NCBI GenBank assembly: GCA_964036045.1
Contig: OZ038379.1
Span: forward strand, 73,613,992-73,677,991
Length of the DNA: 64,000 bases
DNA from: Eutreptiella sp. 'Long Island Sound 2002'
Lineage: Eukaryota; Euglenozoa; Euglenophyceae; Eutreptiales; Eutreptiaceae
Direction: 5' to 3'
The position numbers were made by a program, and so were the translations under genes. The notes under the pieces were generated by a model that worked only from the letters and a program-made list of their open reading frames with translations, did not search any database and was not told the DNA's origin. The number at the start of each line of letters is the position of its first letter. Positions within the stretch are counted from its first letter, which is position 1. Positions 54,721-64,000 of the stretch are shown here, one piece after another.

Positions 54721-56190
54721 GGACGCAACGAACCAGACTGGAACGTCCGGGGACGAAGCGGCCCGGGAATGGAATGTCCGGGGCAACAAACAAGGAGAAG
54801 GAGACGGCAGCGGAGAGACACGGAGAGGAGAACAAGAACATGAGCAAGGAACGGATGGGGGAGGACAATAAGGAGAGAAGACGCGAAGCGGGAGGAGAAA
54901 GAGAAGAAGGTGAAGCAGCCAAACACATGGAGCACGGATGGGATCAACCGGGGAAGCAACGCAACCAGTCAGGATCAACCGGGAGCGGGGCGGCACAGGA
55001 GATCGTCAAGTGAGAGCGGCCGAGGCTCCGTGAGGAAGGAGCAGCGGCGGCGGCAAGAACCGAAAAGGAGTTCATGAACAGGAATCCGGAAAGGTGGGGA
55101 GGGAGGACGAGAAGAACGAGGGACAGGAAGGGGGAGGTGAAGGGGAGGCAGGCGCACGGAACCTGGACTGGAACATCCGGGGAAGCAATGCGCCCGGACT
55201 GGAACATCCGGGGGGCGGAAGCCCTGGACTGGAACATCCGGGGAGGCAACGGCCCGGGAGTGGAACGTCCGGGACCACAGAAGGAGGAGGAAATGGCGGC
55301 GGAGAGAAGCGACGAGGAGCACGTGAACAGCATGGATCAGCATGGACCAGATGGGGAAGGACAAGACGGACGAGAGAAGGGAGTGGGAGGAGAAGGAGCA
55401 AAAGGAAAAGCGGCCAACCACGTCGAACCCGGACGAGACAACCGGGGGAGCAGCGCACAAGAGCAGGTACATCCGGGGGCGAGGCGGCCATGGAAGGGAG
55501 CGTCCGGAGCTCCAGGAGGAAGAAGAGGCGGCGGCGGCAAGAATCGACAAGGGGTAAGGGGTGCGTGCACGAGAGTCAGGGTCAGTGGAGAGAGAGGACG
55601 AGAAGAGCAAGAGAAGGGAAGAGGGAGGAGAAGGAGAAGCAAACACGTGGAACCCGGACTGGAACATCCGGGGAAGCAAAACAACCGGACTGGAACATCC
55701 GGGGGGCGGGGGCCCGGGACTGGAGCGTCCGGGGAAGCAGCGGCTTGGGATAGGAACGTCCGGGGCTGCGAAAGGAGGGGGATACAGAAGCGGAGAACAA
55801 CGGCGAGGAGCACATGAACAGGGGCAGGGACCAGATGAGGAAGGATACGGCGAAAGAGAGTCAGGAAGCGGGAGGGGAAGGAGCAGATGGAAAAGCGACC
55901 AAACACGTGGAACCCGGACGGGAGCAACCAGGGGAGCAGCGCACCAGGATGGGACCATACGGGGGCGAGGCGGCCGTGGATGCGAGCGTCCGGGGCTCCA
56001 GGAGGAAGAAGAAGCGGCGGCGGCAAGAGACAGCAAGGAGAGCAAGTACAAGAACCGGGGAAGGGGGAGAACGAGGACAAGAAGAGCAAGAGGCGGGAAG
56101 CGAGAAGAGAAGGAGAAGAATGAGAGGCGGATGGGCACAGGGAACCCGGAACTTTGTGGCAAGGGCCACGCGACAGCCCCAGGGGACTAG
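54720..56190. repeat. Degenerate CTGGAACATCCGGGG array with about 490-bp higher order
   Basis: The array is built on CTGGAACATCCGGGG words spaced about 30-36 bp, in clusters near 54705-54785, 55160-55275 and 55660-55770, separated by GGAG/GAAGG-rich purine tracts. One whole cluster plus purine tract recurs about 490 bp later (landmarks GAGGAGCACGTGAACA near 55315 and GAGGAGCACATGAACA near 55807). Plus-strand frames read as repeating DWNIRG peptides and minus-strand frames as Pro/Ser/Phe-rich peptides. I do not accept either as genes. Confidence 0.8.
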
Positions 56191-56214
56191 GACAGCATGA
56201 GAGGCGGCACAGAA

Positions 56215-56720
56215 GAGAGGGGCGGGGGCGGGAGGGGAGTGACCCGTGCTAGGCGCACAGAACAGTTCCCGGATGGATGAGGATCCAGTGGGCCCGCGCC
56301 ACAGGGTTGCTGGCGGCCCGGTGGGGTATAAACACGGGATGAGGGATGGGATGGGGCCGCACAACAGCCCGTAGGTTTGGGCCGGGGCCGCGGCACAGTG
56401 GAAAAGGGCAGCAAGGGAGCGACCCGTGCTAGGCGCACAAAACGGTCCCCGGATGGATGAGGATCCAGTGGGCCCGCGCAACAGGGTTGCTGGCGGCCCT
56501 GACGGGTATACACAGGATGAGGGATGGGATGGGGCCGCACAACAGCCCAGGGGATTAGGCCGGGGCCGCGGCACAGGAAAGAGGGACTGGGGCGGGAAGG
56601 GAGCGACCCGTGCTAGGCGCACGAAGCGGTCCCCGGATGGAGGAGGATCCAGTGGGCCCGCGCCACAGGGTTGCTGGCGACCCGGTGGGGTATAAACACG
56701 GGATGATGGGACAAGGGGAC
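56215..56720. repeat. About 180-bp tandem repeat, 3 units
   Basis: GACCCGTGCTAGGCGCAC lies at about 56242, 56429 and 56604. Each copy is followed by a GGATGGATGAGGATCC-like word, CAGTGGGCCCGCGC, ACAGGGTTGCTGGCG and GGGGTATA-like words. The sequence from 56720 to 57500 shows no supported gene. Confidence 0.85.
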
Positions 56721-57500
56721 GGGGCGGGGAAGGGTGTGTGGCTAGGGCCGCACAAAGGCCTGACGGGGTAGGGAGACCATGGGACGCTGGGAACGGGCCG
56801 ATGCCGGGATGAGACAAAGGGGAATGGGACATGCGATGGGCAGGGAGACCAAAAATGCCAAGCAACAGCCCCGTGGGATTGGGAAACCAGTCGCCATGGA
56901 GTGGTGAACCGTGGGCCAACCATGGGGAACCTGACCACGGGAAGTCGGAAAAATGCCCTGAACTCCGGGACGGCCGTGAGGTGTCCGCAGGGGTGAGGGT
57001 GGACCTTGAGATCCCCGGGTCAATGGCTTGAGTACACGTAGGTTCACGCGTGAGCGGGAGCAAGGGGAATGTGGAAAGTGTCGCCCCCTGGACTCCAGCC
57101 GTCGATGGACGACACCCAAGTTCATCCGGGAGCCGAGTGGGTACTCCAACCCGTGAGGGATGGGGAGTGGTGGAATGTGCTTGACAGAGTGAAATGCTCC
57201 GCTGTCGGCGAGGGCTATGCACAGGAAACCCGCCTGCAGGTGCCCAATAGGCTGTGCTAGGGGGGGCAGGCCGGGGGATCCTTCAGAGGGTGACCGGAAG
57301 GAGCTAAAATCGTGAGGGCAGCGACTGAAGGGAGCCTACCGCCGGTCATGCCCCAAGGGAACCTGGTTGAAGCTCTCGGCCGTGAGGTGAGACAGGGGTT
57401 GCCAGGGGAACTGATGGTGGAGAGCTCTCCTTCCCGCCAGAGGCGGCCACCATGTAAAACAAACAAGGAGATGTCAGATGAGGCTGCGGACGCGGCCGCC

Positions 57501-57519
57501 CTTACTTACTTACTTACTT
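57501..57519 (+). repeat. (CTTA)n microsatellite at the edge of the duplicated gene piece
   Basis: CTTA repeats about 4.75 times at 57501-57519. Similarity to the first gene copy starts within the last bases (57517). The microsatellite therefore sits exactly at the breakpoint, as a tail of an inserted element or a slippage scar would. Confidence 0.8.
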
Positions 57520-58846
57520 CTGAGGGTGCCACATGAGATGAACACTTGTAGTGCCCACAGCGAAAAAACATCTGTATGGGAAATCCACAGAAACAGAGCC
57601 GTTACTGTCTGGCATTGCGGCATCCCCAGAGGAGGACGGTACATCCTGGGCAGTCACAGGAGCATCACATGATTCACACATCCGTGTCTTGTGTGTGGGC
57701 CACAAAACCTTTTTTCTACACCCATGGAGGTAGGGTGTGTTCTGCATGACGTGACACCACAGTGGGCAACATCGGGAGCATCTAATGTCATGGAAGGGTC
57801 CTCTGCCCAAAACGGTGGGTTAATACCTTCGGTGACATTTTTGGGCAGGGCAGTGGTAGACAGAAGCATGAAACCCACCCACTGTACATTTCTTCTCCGT
57901 GAGATCTCATCAACCGGCGGCACACCCTCGGGCAAGCCACCACCACGATGAATGGAACACACATTCAACACATATGTGTCTCCTGATTCAAAGGGAAAAA
58001 CCAGCAAATGCATGATGTCCCTCGGGGATGACCTTGCGGGGAAAATTCCTATGCCAATGTTGAGCAGCACCAAGTGCACCAACATAGGCAACAATCTCAA
58101 TATTCAAGGGCAGGCCTGTTTGGGTCTGAATGTCATGATGCAAGTCTGTCTTGACATTCTCAAGGTGTTGAAAGTCATGATAATCCTCACCCCATTCATT
58201 GATAGGGATGCTATGATGCTTTCCAAAAAACTGCACCCTGTCATAAGAATCAAACTTCCTTCCAATAGAAGGAACCTTTTCGTTAAGAATTGGTGTGCCT
58301 TGGAGCGGATCGAGGGTGGCCACCTCAGTTGGTAATTTGTACAATGAGGCACTCAAAGTGGCACGCAAAACACAGTGCTCCAAGTGAACAAGGTCTGGGA
58401 GAGCTTCATTGAATCTGACCCACTCAGGGGACTCAATTGGTTCGTCACCAGAACCAATGAGTGAATGTGCCCTATGCAATGGCCATGCAACAACAGTGGC
58501 AGAAGTATAAAAAACGGGTCGGTGAAACCATAGTATTGGTCGTCGAAAATTGCCGCACGCGCACATAGCGAAGAGCTGAAAATTGAAGGCCAGAGTGATT
58601 TCAAACAAAAATCACTGGTATCAATGCACACATCGACAGGAGCAGATTTCTCGGATGCTGATCCATGCCCGCTGAGAGGCGCGGCTCCATGCCATCCCGC
58701 TACAGGATTTCGCAAACCTACAGTCCCGTATGCACACAAAAGAACATCTCCTCTTCACGATGATGAATTTCATGACCTAGACGCTTCGATAAACCAGTTT
58801 GCTACGACTCCCAAACAGCAACTGCGAGAATACCACGCCACCCACA
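57517..58846 (-). pseudogene. Second, broken copy of the Cys/His-cluster gene's 5' part
   Basis: Nearly identical to 52250-53675 on the same strand (exons 1-2 and the upstream flank). Differences include a 7-bp loss (after ACCCAT at about 57718-57723) that removes part of the CYGC zinc knuckle and shifts the frame. A loss of about 90 bp at about 57982 removes the intron acceptor and the start of exon 2. There are also scattered substitutions. The copy ends at its high-coordinate side exactly where the LINE poly(A)/poly(T) run starts (58847). It has no exon 3. It cannot encode the full protein and is useful mainly as a dated comparison for copy 1. Confidence 0.85.
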
Positions 58847-59608
58847 TTTTTTTTTGAATGTTCTTAACCGCATCAACTTGTTCTGGGGCTGACGTCCCCC
58901 AATGAAAGTATTTACAACAACATATAAAGATATGTACACGGCTGCTCTGATGGTTTGGTTAGATGAACGCTGATTTACCCTGTGGGGGAGGGGGGGGGTT
59001 CAGGAGAGGGGGGAGGGCTGAAGGGGTCGAGAGGAGGAGACAGAAGATCGCTGGATGGGCCGAAAAAATTTCCGATGTCCCGGGAGGCGTTGGAGTGGGG
59101 GGGGGCAGGGGCAGACGAACCTGGGCACCTAGTAGCGGTGGGCCTAGAGGGGAGAGGTAGGCGTGTTTGACGGTAGCGTGTCTTGGAGCGTGGGGTTGGG
59201 AGGGGGAGAGCGGTGTTGGCGCGCTTTGGGGGCGCCCAAACGATTGTGGCCTGATGGGTTTGTGGTGATCGTTGGCGTTTTTGTGGTGGCCGTGGGCGTG
59301 AGTGCTGAGGAGGGCGGGGAATGGCCGAAGGGGGGGGGGGGCGTGGTGCGGATGCGCGGCTGGACGGGCGTTTGGAGTTTTTTGGCGCGCGGCGAGTTGT
59401 TGGTTGTGCTTTGGCTGACGCTGGCTTGGACGGTTATATTAAGGCATGTTTGGGGAGAGGTGGGGTGTGCTGGTATACGAGGCGGGTCCGAGGGGGCATG
59501 AGGACGGACGTACTGAACGCACCGTGCGAAACCGAGAAGGGGTTGAGAGGGTAGGAGGGGTGCGCCCAAAGTATTGGGTCCCAAGGTAGAGGATTGGAAC
59601 ATAGCCAA

Positions 59609-61000
59609 TCATGTGCTTGGTGGACAGCCTTGTCCAGGTGCTTTACGGTGTTTTTCCAGGGTTAGGCCAAGCATGGTTCTGTGCTCGGCGCGAGTGGAGC
59701 CCGGGATCGGCTTGGAGAGGCAGGACCATAGGGACTTAGGTACCAGAGTTCTCATGAAGTTCCTGCGGTCAGCCTTTGAGGGTCCAGAGAGCCACCAGTG
59801 CAGGACAATGGGGCTGAAAAGGGGTCCCCAGGAAGAGACGTATGCCTGGACGTGCTGGTCCAACGCTTTGCAGAAGGCCAGGCATGATAAAGGGCCGAAA
59901 GGATGGTGCTGTCCGCACCTGGAACAGTGGTAGTCGTGGAGCATATTGCTCCACTGGTACCCGTGCACATTGTAGCACCCGGCCGCCAGTTTGAAAAACA
60001 GGGACGAAAACCAGGAAGCTTTATTGTACACGCTGAAGCTGGGGCCGACCGCTATGTTGCTATGGGAATGCTGCGGCAATAGGTGGCGGAATTGCTGCAC
60101 CTTAAACTTGTGGAGGACAGGCAGGTGGTGTACCGCCACTGAACCCAGTGGGGGGGGGGGGGGAGGTCCGGGGTAAAAATCAGGCTGTGAGCTGCCCATT
60201 TAGAGAAATGGTCGCAGATTTCGTTGCCAATGAAATTGGCGTGACCTTTAATCCACATGATGTGGAGGGGGTTGGTGATGAGAAGTAGGGCGCTGTGTAC
60301 GGCGACGGTCCATGTGTCGTCTTGGAACGGGCTGGGCCCATAGACTTGGCATTTCTGGAGGGTGGACACCACCTGTTCGTTGTCAATCAACAAACATACT
60401 TCGTATTGGGAAAGTTCCCTGTGGATCCAGCGAATGGCTGCTACCGCCCCCCAGAACTCCGAACCCAGAGAAGAGGGATGCGGTGAGGATAGGCACAGGA
60501 CTCTGGTTGTACCGTCGGGTAGAAAGGCCGTGACGGCGGCCGCATGGCCGGACTCACCGGAGGAGCCATCGGTATATAGCCATACCCGCTGTAGGCCGGG
60601 GGTCGGCGGCCTGGTTAGTGCCTCCGCGGCATCGTGGCATCCCCACTCGTCGAGAGACTTGTTCTCTAGGTAGTGTTGTGCCTGCAGAGCGAAGAGGTGG
60701 ACGTGTTGGCTGATTCTCAGTGCGTGTGCGTTGTGCGGTGGCGCTGGGGGTTCGGGGAGGGTCTCTTGAGGGCGCAAAAATTCAGGGACTAGCTGGAAGT
60801 GAGAGGGGCGGGAGTAATCCATGACGGCGTGGCATGGCATGTGCATGGTGTAGGACGTGTGGGTATCCAACGAGTAGATCCCGCCGTGGAACAAGACGTT
60901 GGCCCATTTGGAGGTGGCCTCGGTCACTCTTCCTGTGGCCTGTCCTGACTTGAACCTAACGGTTAGCTGGGTACCAGGCGTTAGATCCCGAATAGCAGTG
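59609..61000 (-). pseudogene. LINE ORF2: RNase H domain and C-terminal zinc knuckle
   Basis: LYTDGSSGESGH (Asp at about 60573), GSEFWGAVAAI, LLIDNEQVV and IKGHANFIGNEICDHFSKWA give the four acidic/His positions of an RNase H1-type domain, all present. The frame then changes at a G14 run (60150-60163) and continues as SWFSSLFFKL and YHCSRCGQHHP to a stop at 59609. Beyond that a Pro/Thr/Ser-rich stretch stays open to 59144. The knuckle tail is shared with the plus-strand LINE fragment at 21.8-22.6 kb, so it is a family feature. Confidence 0.8.
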
Positions 61001-61399
61001 GGTCTCCATGGGCCTATGCTGTGGAAAGATATGCCAAGGGCTTCGATGGAGTCCATAAAAGAGTTTTGCACTGGGGCCGAGGCCCTCTGGTTCGAGCTAA
61101 GTAGAGACTGGACGTACAGACGGCCAACTGACTTTGGGGCAAGGCCGCAAAGGGCCCGTAGCCCATAGTTCACGGTGGCAATGTGGACGCTGTGCGGTAG
61201 GAACTTCATTCCGAACCCTCCCTTTGGGCGAGCCGCAAAATGGTCCTTGGGGGAGACTAGACGTGTGACGCTGCGAGACGCAACTCCCGCCCAGATGAGT
61301 GCCTGAAGCTTTTCGAGCTGGTTGGGGGAGAGAGAGTGGGTGATTAAGCGGTAGGCGAGTGCTGGGACCAGCTGAGAGTTCGTCAGGCGGACCTTCTCA

Positions 61400-62581
61400 C
61401 TAAGTGTAAGAGGCAAGGGAGAGAGCCGGGCAAAATAACTCTGGATCTCTGCCTTGAGCATGTGAAACAGGCTCTTTGCCTGGTGGCAAGTAAGGAGATA
61501 AACCCCCAGGTATTTATAGCATGTGTGCGGGCGACCCGTTTTTGTGTTGTACGTGTGGAACTCCGAGCCCCTGGGTGTCAGAAATTCTTTTTGGGGGGCT
61601 GTGCCATTGGCGTGGACTTCGGTCTTAGACACATTCATGTCCAGACCCCAGTCCCTGGCTGGCCCATCAAAGTAGTTGAGACTGTTTTGGACGTAGGTGA
61701 CGTCCTCACTTCTGGTCAGGATGTCATCGATGTAGGCGTGGTGGCTAGTGCGGGCATTTGCCCGGGGGGGGGGGGGGGCACAGTGGCAAAAAAATGGTGG
61801 AAGAGGGAGTTGAGATAGAGAATGAAGAGTAGGGGGGAGAGGGGACATCCTTGTCTGAGGCCCCTGGTTTGGAGGTATGCGTGGGGAGTGCGGCCATTGA
61901 TGATGGGGCTGTCTTGTGGGAAGGAGTATAGTTGCTTTATAAGACTAATTGTGGAGGTAGAAAAATTTGCCCGTTCGAGGACGGTCCAGAGTATGCCATG
62001 AGGCACAGAATTAAAGGCTTTATTGAAATCGATGAACAGCGAGTAGCTCTTCTTCGATTTTGCATAAAGGGCTTTGAGGTGATACAGATGATCGGCGCAT
62101 TGGTGGCCGGGAAGGCCACCGTGCTGGATTTCTGAAAGGATGTCGTGTGCAAAAGCCTGAGCACGCAGGTGTTTGCAGGCAAAAGTGGCCAAGAGTTTGT
62201 AAATACAGTGTAAGAGGGCAATAGGACGGTAGTTTGAGGGGGAGAAAGGGTCGCCTTTTTTATAAAGCAAACATATTTTCGCTCTTAGCCAGTGCGGCGG
62301 TAGCGGCGAGTGGAGGAAGCGGTTTAAAATGGAGTGGAAAAAATGTTGAATGGGTTCCGGACAGAGGGCCAGGATGTAGTTGTTTGTTTTGTCCGGTCCC
62401 CAGCTTTTGATGGCTTACTGTGTTTTAAGTGGTTCTGGAACTCCTGCCAGGTCACAGGAGGTATGTGGTCGTTCTTGGCAGAAACAGGGCATGTGGGCGA
62501 GTGGGACAGGACCTCGTCGACGAAGTCCTGGGGGGGGGGCGTAATCTGGATGCCCTCCAAGATGAAGCAGGGTGTCCCCAA
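61400..62581 (-). pseudogene. LINE ORF2: reverse transcriptase domain
   Basis: KKGDPFSPSNYRPIALL, SLFIDFNKAFNSVPHG (Asp at about 62030), GLRQGCPLSPLLF and AYIDDIL (61734-61723) are the successive RT blocks, with both catalytic regions intact. The thumb-like part follows (NVSKTEVHANG, then LGVYLLTCHQAK). Frame changes are needed at the G10 run 62530-62539, near 62405, and at the G15 run 61764-61778. It copies the element RNA at the nicked target. No residue loss is visible in the active site. Confidence 0.82.
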
Positions 62582-63089
62582 AAATTTTAGCTACATCCGC
62601 TGGGTCACTCAGGAGCTCTTTGGTGGCTGGATCTCTGACTACGAGAGGCTCCAGGTCTTTAGGGCAGAGGGTGCGAGCAACAGTGGTTTTCATCTGGACC
62701 CCTCGGACCAGACTACTGTGAAGCTTTCTCTTCGCTTTGGTTTCGTCCGAGGACCGTAAGGTGTTTACCACGGACTGAACTTCCGCAATGTGCTCGGGAA
62801 ATGCTGGGGAAGAAGGAGGCGGGGGTGAGCGTAATAATTTCCTGAGCTTGCCGTAGCTCTCCTGGTCCTTGCGCTGCGGTTTCCGACGCGTGATTTTGTG
62901 GTACGCAGACCCAACCTGCATAAGAAGAGAATCAGTGGCGGCGATGATCTCTTCCAATGGGGCCCTGGCAGGGGCGTCCTGGAGGTCCCGGCACCACTCG
63001 GAAATGAGCCGTATGCTGTTGGAAAATTGTTGCTTTTCGTCTTTAGAAAGCTTCCGAAAAATACAAGGGGGGAGTGGGGGCTGAGACAG

Positions 63090-63896
63090 AAGGATTGGGG
63101 AGGGGCACTGGAAGACCGCAACCACTGGGTGGTGGTCAGAGATGGTGTAGTCCGTGAGGATCGACGCATCCAGGAGGGGAAAGTGTTACACTAGGCGAGG
63201 GGACGCAAAGATGTAATCCAGCCTTGCTTCGCTGTCCCAGCGGTCGCTTGCGTAGCGGGTGTACTGCCTGAGGGAGGGGTGCTCTGACCTGAAAGTGTCC
63301 ACCAACCTAGATGGGAGGTATTCCACCTCCCCCGTGAGCCAGTGCCACTCATGTAGATCGACCAAGCTGTGCTGGTCAAGTTGGGGATCCAGAACGCAGT
63401 TAAAATCACCCCCCAGGATTTGATTGGGATGATCGTTGAAATAAGAAGCAAGAACTCGCTGTATGGTGTCACGGTACAGAGCTGGGGCCCCCGTGCGCAC
63501 CGGGGGGGAGTAAACTGAGAAGACGTGCAGGGGAATTGCTTCCGGAAGGGATATTTTGGCACCACAGATAAGGCCGTCGCTGTCTCTGGGCGGGACACAG
63601 CTGGTATATCACGCGATGCGCGGGCCTGCAATGACCGACACTCCGTGTTTGTGGCCGCAGACATTTGAGAAGACTTTAGCGCGGTCATTGCCGAAGGCGT
63701 ACCGCTGTGGGAGGAGAGGGGGAGAGTTTAGCTCCTGAACGAGTATAATGTCATAACCCTCGTTTAGGAAATGCAAGATTGCCGCGGGTGCGTTCTGGCT
63801 CTTTGCCGTGTTGAAGGACACGACACGGATGGCCGGGACGGAGGGAAGAGAAGGGAGGGGGCGGCGCAAGCGTTTAGGTTTGAAGGGCTTGTGCAC
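63090..63896 (-). pseudogene. LINE ORF2: apurinic-type endonuclease domain
   Basis: IRVVSFNTAKSQNAPAA with YDIILVQEL gives the first Asn and the metal-binding Glu region. GGDFNCVLDP lies at about 63413, RLDYIFASP at about 63205, and SDHHPVVAVF at about 63130. This is the standard order of APE-type LINE endonucleases, which nick the target DNA for target-primed reverse transcription. The same frame is kept throughout but is broken by TGA at 63609-63611 (from CGA by C-to-T) and TAA at 63186-63188 (from CAA by C-to-T). All key residues visible here are retained. Confidence 0.8.
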
Positions 63897-64000
63897 TTGG
63901 GGGGGAGGGGGGAAGGAGGGTGTCCGAATGGAGGAATAGCGGGCACCCAGTGGGGAGTCCGGTGTCAGAAGCGTTGGTATGTTGGCAGGGTCCTCATTTT

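Larger units (their letters stand above)
58847..64000 (-). mobile_element. LINE (non-LTR retrotransposon), minus strand, 5' end beyond window
   Basis: The 3' end is marked by a T9 run on the plus strand (58847-58855), which is the poly(A) tail of the minus-strand element. This is followed by about 290 bp of 3' UTR and then ORF2 running leftward to right: endonuclease (about 63896-63090), RT (about 62581-61400), RNase H (about 60600-60170) and a zinc-knuckle tail (about 60150-59609). The insertion interrupts the second gene copy. ORF2 carries two in-frame stops and four frame changes, three of them in G10-G15 runs, so this copy is inactive unless those are assembly errors. Target-site duplication cannot be checked because the 5' end is outside the window. 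Confidence 0.85.

Noticed and set aside
55861-57222. A 453-codon Pro/Ser-rich minus-strand frame, and similar ones at 54975-56162
   Set aside because: They run through the CTGGAACATCCGGGG and 180-bp arrays with no domain; repeat artefacts.

Overview
This window looks like repeat-swollen nuclear DNA from a eukaryote. The reasons are direct: GT-AG introns that join open frames, a poly(A)-tailed LINE, remnants of LTR retroelements, several kilobase-scale satellite and minisatellite arrays, and no operons or ribosome-binding-site-led genes. A green-lineage alga or another protist with a large genome would fit, but the sequence alone does not settle the lineage. I saw no rRNA gene, convincing tRNA or CRISPR array.

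Layout. 1-7470 is a 49-bp minisatellite, followed by a 104-bp array (to about 8095), non-coding sequence with short duplications (8.1-10.1 kb), and simple-sequence or palindrome-rich DNA (10.1-13.3 kb). 13.4-20.6 kb holds decayed minus-strand coding fragments, an inverted-repeat pair enclosing a possible reverse-transcriptase scrap, and two clusters of one 59-bp repeat. 21.8-22.6 kb is the 3' end of a plus-strand LINE, followed by a Pro-rich ORF; a 190-bp satellite fills 24.16-27.39 kb. 28.0-32.2 kb carries two minus-strand hypothetical genes, the second with introns that each hold an 18-bp palindrome. 34.67-40.27 kb is a 2.8-kb tandem duplication ending inside a minus-strand Gag-like gene (40.1-44.4 kb). 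47.75-48.36 kb is a plus-strand LTR-retroelement integrase fragment.

48.5-53.4 kb is the most unusual part. A minus-strand three-exon gene joins a Cys/His cluster, a coiled coil and a 2-oxoglutarate-oxygenase-like domain. Just downstream, on the same strand, is a transposase-like ORF with an Asp/Asp/CxxC pattern. Related GGTACC-rich palindromic elements sit in the gene's 333-bp intron and in the gap between the two ORFs. A second partial copy of the gene's 5' exons (57.5-58.85 kb) is cut at exactly the point where a minus-strand LINE begins its poly(A) tail; that LINE (endonuclease, RT, RNase H) runs to the end of the window.

Almost every recognisable coding region is damaged. Frame breaks often sit in homopolymer runs, so they are either assembly errors or real slippage. 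The in-frame stops are all one C-to-T or G-to-A change away from a sense codon. I therefore read the window as a graveyard of mobile elements containing one possibly undescribed multi-domain element or gene. Function calls rest on motifs I can see, not on searches.
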